Assembly (NCBI GenBank): GCA_963976815.1
Contig: CAXBLU010000005.1
Coordinates: forward strand, 248,001 to 312,000
DNA: 64,000 nucleotides
Reading direction: 5' to 3'
Source: JAHRVQ01 sp963976815
GTDB lineage: Bacteria > Pseudomonadota > Gammaproteobacteria > Pseudomonadales > Azotimanducaceae
This document shows positions 47,889 to 55,188 of this stretch, piece after piece (positions within the stretch are counted from its first letter, which is position 1; every line of letters starts with the position of its first letter). Position numbers and translations under genes: made by a program. The notes beneath the pieces are model-generated. The model searched no databases. It was not told the DNA's origin and was given only the letters and a program-made list of their open reading frames with translations.

Positions 47889-48920
47889 CTACACACTCTC
47901 TTCAATACGCTGCAAAATCATTTTTTTTGTCAGTACCGGTAAATCGTAGTTCTCACCAACTTTCATAGTAAAGTTATTTATTGGAGGCTCATGGGACCAA
48001 GGACGCTGGAAATCTTCATAACTCTGCGGAGCAACAAATCTAATCTTGTCCGATGTATCACCGTTTAAGAGGCGCAAGGCCCTAACGACATCGCACAGCG
48101 ACATGGAGATTAGCTGTAACAAAGGAGCAATTTTTTCAATTTTCCAGTTAATTGAAATCTGTTCGGTTCGGAGACCACGTTCTCCCTTAGAACTAGAAGC
48201 CTGTCTGATTCGCTTGAACCCGGTACCAAACTCGCTCGCTCCTATCGGTTTCATTTCTTCCTCCGGTGGTGAAACTCCATATGAGTATTCCAAACCAGCT
48301 GATAGCGCAAACCCACCATGGCTTACCCTGAAACCGTGCTTTATGCTGTTGTATTCCAATGTACGATGCTCGTCCACAAACTCCGCCGCCAATCGCGACC
48401 AAAGATCTGCAAAATGGTTGACAAGTTTTTCTTTTCTGTCTTGGTGGAGTGTCACCCGCTCAACTACTACACGCGCAAGGCTAAGCCAATTCACTTGATT
48501 GATACTTAAAGGAGTCTGTAGTGTCTGATCGCCCTGTTCTATTCGTTTTACAACTAGTCTCAATTGGGAGTTAGAGCATTTCGAGATCCAAGCTTGGGGG
48601 CAACTCGGCACTTGCAAGAGCGCACAAAGGAAAGAGAATAGTGTTTCTAAACTATGGTGATAAGCAATTCGAATTGATGAGGCCGCTCTAGCCTCGTCTT
48701 CGGCTTCAAGATGAACTTCAAGCAAGTAATCGATGTACTCGGTGTCAATTGATTTGAGGAACCTCAAAGTTTCCTGCTGTAGATCAACTTCCCACAAGCA
48801 GTAAGGTTCGTCACCGACGAAGAAAATGAGATTGTCCAAACATATCCCCTCTGTTAACTCCAAGATACTGTAATTATATAAGTCAAGTGCTAAACATTCT
48901 CGCCGCGGATCGACCGACAA
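47889..48920 (-). CDS. unrecognised protein of about 343 residues
   Basis: A 343-residue soluble protein without a motif I can name. The start seems to be TTG 48920, as there is no ATG near the N-terminus, and the ribosome binding site is weak. The sequence is helical with HSLETLFSFLCALLQ, SLARVVVERVTLH and a central EYNSIKHGFRV, which recalls HEPN-like or HEPN-associated proteins in which a conserved R/K-N-x-x-H segment occurs; this is not firm. Its C-terminal half is charged. It is in the defence-type island with no obvious partner. Confidence 0.55.
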   Translation of the reverse strand: MSVDPRRECLALDLYNYSILELTEGICLDNLIFFVGDEPYCLWEVDLQQETLRFLKSIDTEYIDYLLEVHLEAEDEARAASSIRIAYHHSLETLFSFLCALLQVPSCPQAWISKCSNSQLRLVVKRIEQGDQTLQTPLSINQVNWLSLARVVVERVTLHQDRKEKLVNHFADLWSRLAAEFVDEHRTLEYNSIKHGFRVSHGGFALSAGLEYSYGVSPPEEEMKPIGASEFGTGFKRIRQASSSKGERGLRTEQISINWKIEKIAPLLQLISMSLCDVVRALRLLNGDTSDKIRFVAPQSYEDFQRPWSHEPPINNFTMKVGENYDLPVLTKKMILQRIEESV

Positions 48921-49017
48921 TGTAATACGAATTTGGATTTACCGCTAATCGGTTTGACGTGGCTGCCTTCCCCTTCTTAGGATAAGCGGGTCTGGCATTT
49001 GGTCTCACATCCTAAAA

Positions 49018-49359
49018 TTAACCCCTCAGAATAGAAGCAATCCACCTCGCGGCTAGATGAATGATGTTGTTCTCGTTGCGATCAGGTCGTCTGAGCATGG
49101 CATAAAACCACAAGCCACTTAGTGCGCAAGTTATGATGCCAACCATACCAAGGTATTTGGTTATGCTCTCATAGAGTGGAACTACAGCCTCGATGATTGG
49201 CCGGTAAACCCCATAATCTTTACTCGTTATTAAATGGTCGAAGAAGAGAGGAAGTATGATGAAGGTGGTGAGTAGGACTAAAATTCCTGCCAAAGCTAGA
49301 CGAAGGGGATAGTAGATGAAATCCAGATCATTAGCCTGGTGTCTTTTCTTTCCGCTCAT
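49018..49359 (-). CDS. small membrane protein with two TM segments
   Basis: A 113-residue protein starting at ATG 49359. It has a basic N-terminus (SGKKRHQ), a first membrane helix near residues 24-42 (LAGILVLLTTFIILPLFF), a loop, and a second near 70-90 (YLGMVGIITCALSGLWFYA). The C-terminus is amphipathic and basic. I do not recognise the family. It lies between the unknown 343-residue gene and the HNH gene on the same strand. Confidence 0.55.
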   Translation of the reverse strand: MSGKKRHQANDLDFIYYPLRLALAGILVLLTTFIILPLFFDHLITSKDYGVYRPIIEAVVPLYESITKYLGMVGIITCALSGLWFYAMLRRPDRNENNIIHLAARWIASILRG

Positions 49360-49474
49360 TAGGTAAACCACTTTGTAGATGATTAGTTAGCTACTTCTCA
49401 ACAGCTAGGTCTGCAACAGGAGCGCTATGTCATTGTTTGAAAAAACAACGAATTGACCCGATTAACCCAGTCCA

Positions 49475-49888
49475 CTAGTCATCTGGATCAAATGCGAGGC
49501 TTAAAGCTGCTGCACCGAACGAGATCGCTATCCCAATCGGCCCGAAAAGACCCAACGCTCTTGCAGCTGCAAAAACTCCTACGCCAGTAAGACCAGCCCG
49601 AGTTACTAATACTTCACGTCTCCTGACCCCAGATAATGGTGCCCTGCTCTTTCCACGATCTGCTCGAGCTTGTTTCGAGGTAAGCCTTGCGCCTTTAGAG
49701 CGATTGCAAGAGAGGCAGGCGGCTCTTAGGTTATTCAGGTGGTTTGAACCGCCATTCGCCTTTGCTTTTGAATGGTCTACCTCCCATGTTTTAGCATAAC
49801 TATTTCTAGTTAATTCTTTGTGACAAATATGGCACTTACCAGAGGTTGCGCCATATATCTTATCTAGTAGTCCTGTTGCAAACTTCAT
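49475..49888 (-). CDS. HNH endonuclease with C-terminal hydrophobic segment
   Basis: A 137-residue protein. The HNH nuclease is compact: CHICHKELTR (first CxxC), WEVDHSKAKANGGSNHLNNLRAACLSCNRSKG containing DH, N and CxxC in the standard order as separate parts. After a basic linker the last 30 residues (VGVFAAARALGLFGPIGIAI) are hydrophobic and Gly/Ala-rich, unusual for a DNA nuclease, and could be membrane-associated. The start ATG 49888 lies 16 bases after the stop of the small cysteine protein. Longer starts upstream cross that gene and are less likely. Confidence 0.75.
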   Translation of the reverse strand: MKFATGLLDKIYGATSGKCHICHKELTRNSYAKTWEVDHSKAKANGGSNHLNNLRAACLSCNRSKGARLTSKQARADRGKSRAPLSGVRRREVLVTRAGLTGVGVFAAARALGLFGPIGIAISFGAAALSLAFDPDD

Positions 49889-49904
49889 AATATGTAAACA
49901 TCCC

Positions 49905-50123
49905 TTATCTTGTGTGGCACGCGTTGGCGCAGTAGTAACACCCATCGATCGTCTTCCCTGGATATAGTCGCCTTGCTTCTGCGATCGCATCGTGGCAACC
50001 AGCAAAGTTACCGAGATTGATTCGATTTGAAGGGTTAGGCATATTGCTGCAACTGCCGTCATCCTTGTGTACTTCATGCTCGCCTGTCGGTTGGGCATTT
50101 CTGTTAATAATGTATTTAGTCAT
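49905..50123 (-). CDS. small cysteine-rich protein
   Basis: A 72-residue protein beginning MTKYIINRNAQ. It has GEHEVHKDDGSC, NLGNFAGCHDAIAEARRLYP and the C-terminal GCYYCANACH, a CxxCxxxCH pattern expected to bind zinc. I recall a common family of short hypothetical proteins with the same YxxNxNAQ..G.HEVH layout and cysteine ending; its function is not known. It immediately precedes the HNH nuclease gene and is divergent from the WYL regulator. Confidence 0.7.
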   Translation of the reverse strand: MTKYIINRNAQPTGEHEVHKDDGSCSNMPNPSNRINLGNFAGCHDAIAEARRLYPGKTIDGCYYCANACHTR

Positions 50124-50272
50124 CAATTTTACGTCCGTGAAAGTGAGTTCATTGCTAATATTCAATACGTTTTGTCTTCTGTTCATAAAGCTACTCAGTT
50201 GGCACCAAGCCAATTCAATTCAATTAAAGTTGCGCGGTCACCACTTCAGCTCTATCATCATATGCGTATTCA

Positions 50273-50307
50273 GCGACATGTATAGGATGTATACATGTAC
50301 ATGTCGC
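50273..50307. promoter_or_regulatory. inverted repeat, candidate operator of the WYL regulator
   Basis: GCGACATGTA at 50273-50282 and its exact complement TACATGTCGC at 50298-50307 are separated by 15 bases, with the palindrome TGTATACA within the spacer. It lies 28 bases upstream of the WYL gene and 150 bases from the divergent cysteine-protein start. BrxR/CapW regulators bind such repeats in their own promoters. Confidence 0.65.
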
Positions 50308-50335
50308 ATATTCAGGCAGATCTTGGAGCACACAG

Positions 50336-51208
50336 ATGAAAATCGATGAAGGAAGATTGCAAATCAAGTGGGATTTACTTGCCAGATATCGACTGATTGA
50401 GATCATCGCTTTATGGGAAGGTCGACTAACTACAAACCATCTTTGCGACACCTTTGGTATCGGGCGCCAACAAGCATCCAAAGATATTAATACTTATCTG
50501 AACAAAATTGGTCTGGGAAACCTCGAGTACGACAAACATCTAAAGGGGTACAAACCGACAGATCAGTTTAGTGTCGCGGTCACTTCGGGGATCGTGGATG
50601 AGTACTTGCATTTACTTAATCATACGAAGGATCTTAGCCATACTTTTGAATCATTGACATTGCAAAAGGCAAACACAGAGATTCTTACAGTCCCCGTAAG
50701 AAATATTAGACCAGAAATTATCCGCCCCATCGTCACTGCGGCGCGGCAAGGGCGGCGTTTAGATGTTGACTATGTCTCCGTTCATGCTCCAAATAGGGAG
50801 GGGAGAATTATCGTTCCACATACCATCGTGTTCACTGGTCTACGATGGCACGTTCGAGCATGGTGTGAGAAAAACAAGGATTATCGAGATTTCGTGCTTA
50901 GTCGCTTCCGAGGGGTTCCGGAGTCCATGGATGAGTCTGAGCATCTTGTCGATGGAGATACAGAGTGGAACACCATCATTACACTCAAGATTAAGCCCGA
51001 CGATAGACTTTCCAGAGCGCAGCGCCAGGTGATCTCTGAAGACTACGGGATGACGAGAGGCAAGCTCGCGATACCTCTTCGCGCAACACTTCTTCAGTAC
51101 GCATTACAGCAACTTCGCATCGATCATAAAGTGATCGACAGTATTCCAGAAGCGCAGCAAATCATTATTGCGAATAGAAATGACATTAAACCTTGGCTGT
51201 TTGACTAA
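50336..51208 (+). CDS. WYL-domain transcriptional regulator, BrxR/CapW-like
   Basis: A 290-residue regulator. The N-terminal winged HTH (LIEIIALWEGRLTTNHLCDTFGIGRQQASKDINTYL read in parts) has the helix FGIGRQQASKDIN. The central WYL region includes RRLDVDYVS, GLRWHVRAWCEKNKDYRDFVLSRF and ends with a WCX-type C-terminus. The layout is that of BrxR/CapW repressors of BREX, CBASS and other defence genes, which respond to a small nucleic acid or nucleotide ligand. GGAG precedes ATG 50336. A 10-base inverted repeat lies just upstream. Confidence 0.88.
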   Translation: MKIDEGRLQIKWDLLARYRLIEIIALWEGRLTTNHLCDTFGIGRQQASKDINTYLNKIGLGNLEYDKHLKGYKPTDQFSVAVTSGIVDEYLHLLNHTKDLSHTFESLTLQKANTEILTVPVRNIRPEIIRPIVTAARQGRRLDVDYVSVHAPNREGRIIVPHTIVFTGLRWHVRAWCEKNKDYRDFVLSRFRGVPESMDESEHLVDGDTEWNTIITLKIKPDDRLSRAQRQVISEDYGMTRGKLAIPLRATLLQYALQQLRIDHKVIDSIPEAQQIIIANRNDIKPWLFD

Positions 51209-51318
51209 TTCTCACGTCAATCAGTTTTAACGTAGATTAAACCTCAGGCAGCTTCCAGTCAAAAATGAACCGAACACTTGGTCCTGTCTCCGGAGATGTA
51301 AGCGTCCGAAACTGGCAT

Positions 51319-51621
51319 TCAATTTGTTTTAGATGCGCAATACTTGTATGAAAACTTCACCTCAGCTCCATCTAGACGCTCGACCCAGAAACATTTTGTT
51401 CCATAGTCTGCTCGTCGCACGAATATACTTTTGACACCCAATCCAATCTTCTCACTCGCATCCGGATGATTCTCAAGTGCTTTCGCCATAAACCGAGCAT
51501 CTACTTTCGATATCATCTCTTCAGGGTGATATTTGGTCAGAATCCCTCTCATGTAACTCAAAGCAGCACTTTTTTTTGAAAAGGGAACACCTGCTATTTC
51601 TATCGGTTGCGCTCTTGCCAC
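51319..51621 (-). CDS. DUF3223 family protein (DCL-like)
   Basis: A 100-residue protein with the DUF3223 pattern: IEIAGVPFSKKSAALSYMRGIL in parts, DARFMAKALENHPDASEKIGLGVKSI, and CFWVERLDGAEVKFSYKYC. DUF3223 is related to the plant DCL domain and is thought to bind nucleic acid, with unknown bacterial role. The start is GTG 51621 after GGGGTG. It faces the WYL gene convergently. It could belong to the same island. Confidence 0.8.
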   Translation of the reverse strand: MARAQPIEIAGVPFSKKSAALSYMRGILTKYHPEEMISKVDARFMAKALENHPDASEKIGLGVKSIFVRRADYGTKCFWVERLDGAEVKFSYKYCASKTN

Positions 51622-51803
51622 ATATCACCCCACTACCTAATGCTTACTCGCTGCACGCAGCAGCGATAGCCAACAAAGGCAACTCAAGTTGTTGTCCGTT
51701 AATTTGAATTTGGTGTTACCTCTTGTGATTTGACTTCCATTACATTTTGAATTTCTCGCTTGACTAATGGCGGTATATCAAACGACTCCCATTCATTCGT
51801 TTT

Positions 51804-51958
51804 TAGGAATTCCGGGGACAGTTTATTTAATTCAACGTCCGCTCCTGGCCGTTAGCAGACCACATGATCACTTAGTAAATAGACATGATTGAGCTTCTGT
51901 ATTCAACCATAAGCCGTCTAGTATCCACCAACTCTCGCAAGTACAAACTCGACAGGAT
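51804..51958. repeat. direct repeat copy A (about 155 bp)
   Basis: This stretch matches 53463-53617 with about ten differences counted by eye. It starts TAGGAATTCCGGGG and includes the dispersed core (51807-51859). The rest contains the C-terminal codons of a nucleotidase-like gene read on the minus strand (DPVEFVLAR...stop). Confidence 0.9.
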
Positions 51959-51964
51959 CCTCTT
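51910..51964 (-). pseudogene. nucleotidase C-terminal fragment
   Basis: The minus strand reads EEDPVEFVLARVGGY followed by a stop, nearly the same as the last residues (EADPVEFVLARVDGN) of the complete nucleotidase gene at 53577. Homology stops upstream of this, so it is only a remnant carried by the duplicated segment. Confidence 0.75.
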
Positions 51965-52370
51965 CGAATCTTAGGCGACAGGACCAAGTGCCAGGTCCGC
52001 TTCGGGTCGATAGCCGACTGATTGATCAAATATTGAACAGCCAACGATAACCTTCCGCTTCCAACCCATTGCAGACGTTCGCGAAAACGAGTTCGGCAGG
52101 TCCCCCCAAATTTAAACTTCGTCTCAGGTATATCCTGGCTCACCGGCGACAGCATTTAAGGAAGTCCTCGATGCAAGTTTGCTAAGTATCTGTTCATAAA
52201 TAAGTCAAATCTAAGCTTCACAATGTCAGCTAGCGTAGTCCAGTCTACAAGCCCAGGCGCCAGGGTTTTGACAAGGTCTGGATGTTGAGAAAGCTCCCAG
52301 TCTAGTTACGCATGAGTGTCTATCAAACTTTGCCTGACTGTGATCGGGCGAGCTTGTTGCTTTGTCAAAC
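51965..52370. other. intergenic DNA without recognised genes
   Basis: Over this stretch I see no convincing coding region. Short frames across it have no codon pattern or family resemblance. Part of it could be decayed DNA from the duplication that created the two direct repeats. Confidence 0.4.
51993..52016. repeat. degenerate copy of the dispersed repeat core
   Basis: GGTCCGCTTCGGG followed by TCGATAGCCGAC resembles the GTCCGCTTCTGGCCGATAGC arm of the core in this window. It is a short weak match and I cannot define its ends. Confidence 0.4.
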
Positions 52371-52454
52371 CTAAATCCTGACATAGATAAGGGATACAAG
52401 TACGAGTCCTACGCCGACCAACCCAATAATCGCTCCTAAAGCTTCCCAATTCAT
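52371..52454 (-). CDS. 27-residue single-helix membrane peptide
   Basis: A short frame from ATG 52454 to TAG 52371 with AAAAAGGAA eight bases before the start, which is a good ribosome binding site. It begins MNWEALGAI, then a continuous hydrophobic helix ending LIYVRI. Many longer bacterial proteins begin with almost the same MNWEALGAI...VTLIYL sequence, so it could be a stand-alone or truncated version of that membrane module. It is too short for normal gene finders. Confidence 0.5.
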   Translation of the reverse strand: MNWEALGAIIGLVGVGLVLVSLIYVRI

Positions 52455-52655
52455 AGTCCAATTCCTTTTTGTTTCAGATCAGCTTACATCGGAATGAAAA
52501 AGGTCTCATGTTGGTCGTTAGTTGATTCTGGGAAATTGCACAATCGCAGATCACTCATATGGTTCTAGCAAGCCCAAAATTATCTCCGACTGACTCTTTT
52601 GGCTTTTTAATTTAAAGACCCTTGCTAATATGGTGATTTATGAAGGCGGTACACT

Positions 52656-53465
52656 TTGAGAAATCTTGTGATGATAGCCCTTGCAGTCGCACTAGGAGCA
52701 GCGGCGCCGCAGGTGGTCGCCGCAGAAAACTGTGCCGCCGACAACAAGACTCGTGTTGCGGCAAATGGCGAATGCTTGGTGATCAAAGTGTACGGCGAGC
52801 CTGCCGAGCGAACATCATTGATCATTTTCATCCACGGGGACGGGTACCGCCGCGATCCTTCCGATTACGGGCCTTCCGACTACATGTATCGGATTGCTCA
52901 GCAATTCGGGGAGAAGGGTGTTGTCGCCGTCGGCTTGATCCGACCAGGATACTATGATTCGAAGGAAAATCATTCGACTGGCAACAGTTATCGTGAAGGA
53001 GATAACTACAGACCCGATGTGATCGCAACTGTAGCGGCCGCCGTTAAGGTGCTTAAAAATCATTACAACGCAGAGTATGTTGTATTGGCGGGGCATTCCG
53101 GAGGATCAGCAATTTCCGGGGTGATAATCGGTAAATATCCAGGTTTGGTTAACGCGGCCGTTCTTGGCGCTTGTCCTTGCAATGTACCCGATTGGCGCTT
53201 CAGAAGAGGCAGGAAGAATTGGCGCTTCAGTCTTTCACCCCACGATTTCATCGGCGGGATTGATAAGAAAACCACAATTTTCGCCGTTACCGGCGGTAAC
53301 GATGGTAATACAGAATCGGTTTTGGCCAGAGATTACGTGGCAAGCCTTCGGAGTGAGGGGATCGACGCCACCTATATCGAAGTGCCTGAAGTCGGACATA
53401 ACGGCATAGAGAAATCAAGCGAATACAATACCGCAATTGACCAGTTGCTAAATGGACGCCCCTAG
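52656..53465 (+). CDS. secreted alpha/beta hydrolase
   Basis: A 269-residue hydrolase. The start is probably TTG 52656 (with GTG 52668 and ATG 52671 as alternatives), which gives a signal peptide with a positive residue and cleavage near VVAAENC. IIFIHGDGYRR is the oxyanion region, VLAGHSGGSAIS the nucleophile elbow, VTGGNDGNT the acid region and PEVGHNGIE the histidine. It would be a periplasmic esterase or peptidase. It lies between the two 155 bp direct repeats, with the second repeat starting at its stop codon, which suggests it travels as a cassette. Confidence 0.82.
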   Translation: MRNLVMIALAVALGAAAPQVVAAENCAADNKTRVAANGECLVIKVYGEPAERTSLIIFIHGDGYRRDPSDYGPSDYMYRIAQQFGEKGVVAVGLIRPGYYDSKENHSTGNSYREGDNYRPDVIATVAAAVKVLKNHYNAEYVVLAGHSGGSAISGVIIGKYPGLVNAAVLGACPCNVPDWRFRRGRKNWRFSLSPHDFIGGIDKKTTIFAVTGGNDGNTESVLARDYVASLRSEGIDATYIEVPEVGHNGIEKSSEYNTAIDQLLNGRP

Positions 53466-53617
53466 GAATTCCGGGGACAGTTTATTTAATTCAACGTCCG
53501 CACCTGGCCGTTAGCAGGCCACATGATCACTTAGTAAACAGACATGATTGAACTTCCATATTCAACCACAAGCCGTCTAGTTTCCATCAACTCTCGCAAG
53601 TACAAACTCGACTGGAT
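53463..53617. repeat. direct repeat copy B (about 155 bp)
   Basis: It matches 51804-51958 in the same direction. It begins at the stop codon of the secreted hydrolase and runs into the 3' end of the intact nucleotidase gene. The dispersed core occupies 53466-53518. Confidence 0.9.
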
Positions 53618-54128
53618 CAGCTTCAACCGTGTGATTGGCGTTCCAGATTTGCGGGAACAACACACCGTTGCCACCTCTGGACGCAAACTGTTTAACGTTG
53701 TGGTCGGAATCGTCAATTAGGAATGCGTTTGCATGGGCTAATCGATCCTTGTGAGCCGTCAAAATATAATCTTGAAACTCGGCACCAAACTTATCTTGTA
53801 GCCAGTGTAATTTTCCCGAGGCGCAGGCCGGAGATTGAGTCGGCGTTGTACAAAATATCACGTGGCCTAACTCGCTGAGACGTTCGTAGAGCGTCTCGAA
53901 CCAGGGATACGGCTCGAGGCCCATCCAAAATGTTTCGCCTAATGCATGAAGATGGCTAAAAAACGGGGCTTTTTCCATGTTGAGAATTTCATAGGTGAAA
54001 AACTCACCACGGTGCTGGCTTGCCCAGCGAGCCAGTACGTCACCTGAATCAAGTCCATGTGCTTCTATGGCTGCCCGATTAAAATCAACGCAAACGCCAT
54101 CCATATCAAGATAGATTTCACGCGCCAT
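53577..54128 (-). CDS. HAD-type 5'(3')-nucleotidase, NT5C-like
   Basis: A 183-residue HAD hydrolase. YLDMDGVCVDF at the N-terminus holds the two catalytic aspartates, FCTTPTQSPACASGK is motif II, and FLIDDSDHNVKQFASRGG contains the metal-binding acids of motif IV. The layout is that of 5' nucleotidase, deoxy (pyrimidine) type C. It would remove phosphate from a nucleotide. Its start overlaps the end of the upstream SRPBCC gene by 11 bases, placing it third in an ArsR-led operon. Its last codons are duplicated at 51910. Confidence 0.85.
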   Translation of the reverse strand: MAREIYLDMDGVCVDFNRAAIEAHGLDSGDVLARWASQHRGEFFTYEILNMEKAPFFSHLHALGETFWMGLEPYPWFETLYERLSELGHVIFCTTPTQSPACASGKLHWLQDKFGAEFQDYILTAHKDRLAHANAFLIDDSDHNVKQFASRGGNGVLFPQIWNANHTVEADPVEFVLARVDGN

Positions 54129-54597
54129 TCTTTAAACCGGTGACTAACTTTTCGAACATCGAATTCCAGCTCTTGGTCATTTCTTCAACCATGGAATCAT
54201 CATAGGGATTGTCGCCGGTAATTCTCATGCTTGTTTGTTCACCCTCGGCTGAGAAACTGAACTCAACCAGGGTTGGGATGATTTCATCGCCTGGAATACC
54301 ATAGTGTGAAGGTGCTACCGGGTTTCCTTCTGCATCGGTAAAATAATCGATGTAGGAAAGGTAGGTCGGTTCAGTGATCGTTTGATACACACCCTTCCCC
54401 CAGTACTTGACCCCTTCACTGCTTTCGAAGCAGTAACAAAACTCGCCACCGGCCCGCACATCTGTGGACGCGTGATAATTTGTCATGCCCTCGGGCGACC
54501 ACCATTTTGCCAATAGCTCGGGCGTTGTGAAGGCTTCCCACACCCTGGCAATGGGTGCATTAAATTTCCGGTCAATTGTGAGTTTATTCAGCGTCAT
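54118..54597 (-). CDS. SRPBCC (AHSA1) domain protein
   Basis: A 159-residue AHSA1-type SRPBCC protein. RKFNAPIARVWEAFTTPELLAKWWSPEG is the standard opening in parts, PTYLSYIDYFTDAEGN forms the middle strands, and EEMTKSWNSMFEKLVTGL is the C-terminal helix. It binds a hydrophobic ligand or acts as a stress factor. Start ATG 54597 overlaps the ArsR stop as ATGA, a coupling found very often in this pair. Confidence 0.9.
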   Translation of the reverse strand: MTLNKLTIDRKFNAPIARVWEAFTTPELLAKWWSPEGMTNYHASTDVRAGGEFCYCFESSEGVKYWGKGVYQTITEPTYLSYIDYFTDAEGNPVAPSHYGIPGDEIIPTLVEFSFSAEGEQTSMRITGDNPYDDSMVEEMTKSWNSMFEKLVTGLKNGA

Positions 54598-54920
54598 GAT
54601 TTGTCCTCGAGTAATTTGTCCAAAGCGTCTAATCGGTTAGTCCATTGCTTCTCTTGAATCTCAAGCCAGGTTCGAGCCTGGTCAACTCTTTCGGCGTTAA
54701 GTGTGCAGGTGCGAACTCTTCCGACTTTTTTTGTACTCACCAGCCCATATTTTTCGAGGACACCGAGGTGTTGAAGAAAAGTGGGCAGCGCCATGGAGAA
54801 TGGTTTAGCCAGCTCACTTACTGATAAAGAGCCCTGGGACAGATGTTCCACAATCGCAAAGCGGGTTGGATCTCCCAACGCCCAAAACACACGATCTAGA
54901 GATATAGATTGGTTAGCCAT
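54594..54920 (-). CDS. ArsR family transcriptional regulator
   Basis: A 108-residue winged-helix regulator. RVFWALGDPTRFAIVEHLSQGSLSVSELAKPFSMALPTFLQHLGVLEKYGLV in parts is the ArsR HTH; no metal-binding ELCVCDL motif is present, so it probably senses something other than a heavy metal. The C-terminus helps dimerise. It likely represses its own operon with the SRPBCC and nucleotidase genes. Confidence 0.9.
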   Translation of the reverse strand: MANQSISLDRVFWALGDPTRFAIVEHLSQGSLSVSELAKPFSMALPTFLQHLGVLEKYGLVSTKKVGRVRTCTLNAERVDQARTWLEIQEKQWTNRLDALDKLLEDKS

Positions 54921-55032
54921 ACGCCTAACTATAGGTAGCGTTAATACTTAGGTCAATAGCTAACTATTGATTTGTTCGACCAGGCGCCCTGCCCCAGCAC
55001 CCCGCACAGAATTCACGTATACCTTACTTTTT

Positions 55033-55048
55033 GTAAAGCATGCTTTAC
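55033..55048. promoter_or_regulatory. perfect 16 bp palindrome, candidate operator
   Basis: GTAAAGCATGCTTTAC is a complete palindrome in the space between the ArsR gene and the membrane-protein gene. Related GTAAAACT and GTAAAGTT phrases follow at 55075-55090, and repeats of AAAGTAGATAG lie nearer the gene at 55140-55170. The XRE regulator encoded downstream is a likely binder, though ArsR cannot be excluded. Confidence 0.5.
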
Positions 55049-55188
55049 TTATCTGCAAACTCAGGGCACTATACGTAAAACTATGTAAAGTTACCTTGTC
55101 ATATAGACAAAGAAAGCAGACATAGAAGTACATATAGAAAAGTAGATAGAGAAAGTAGATAGCGAAAGCAGACCAAAGGAGCAGACAG

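Noticed and set aside
51868..52155. A 95-residue minus-strand open frame in the repeat region
   Set aside because: It reads the duplicated nucleotidase tail in the wrong frame and shows no protein-like pattern; the supported content there is a repeat and a gene fragment.
51804..53617. CRISPR array or integron cassette
   Set aside because: Only two long repeats are present, far apart, with coding DNA between; no regular short spacers, no attC-like folded site with the R box GTTRRRY pattern and no integrase or cas gene.
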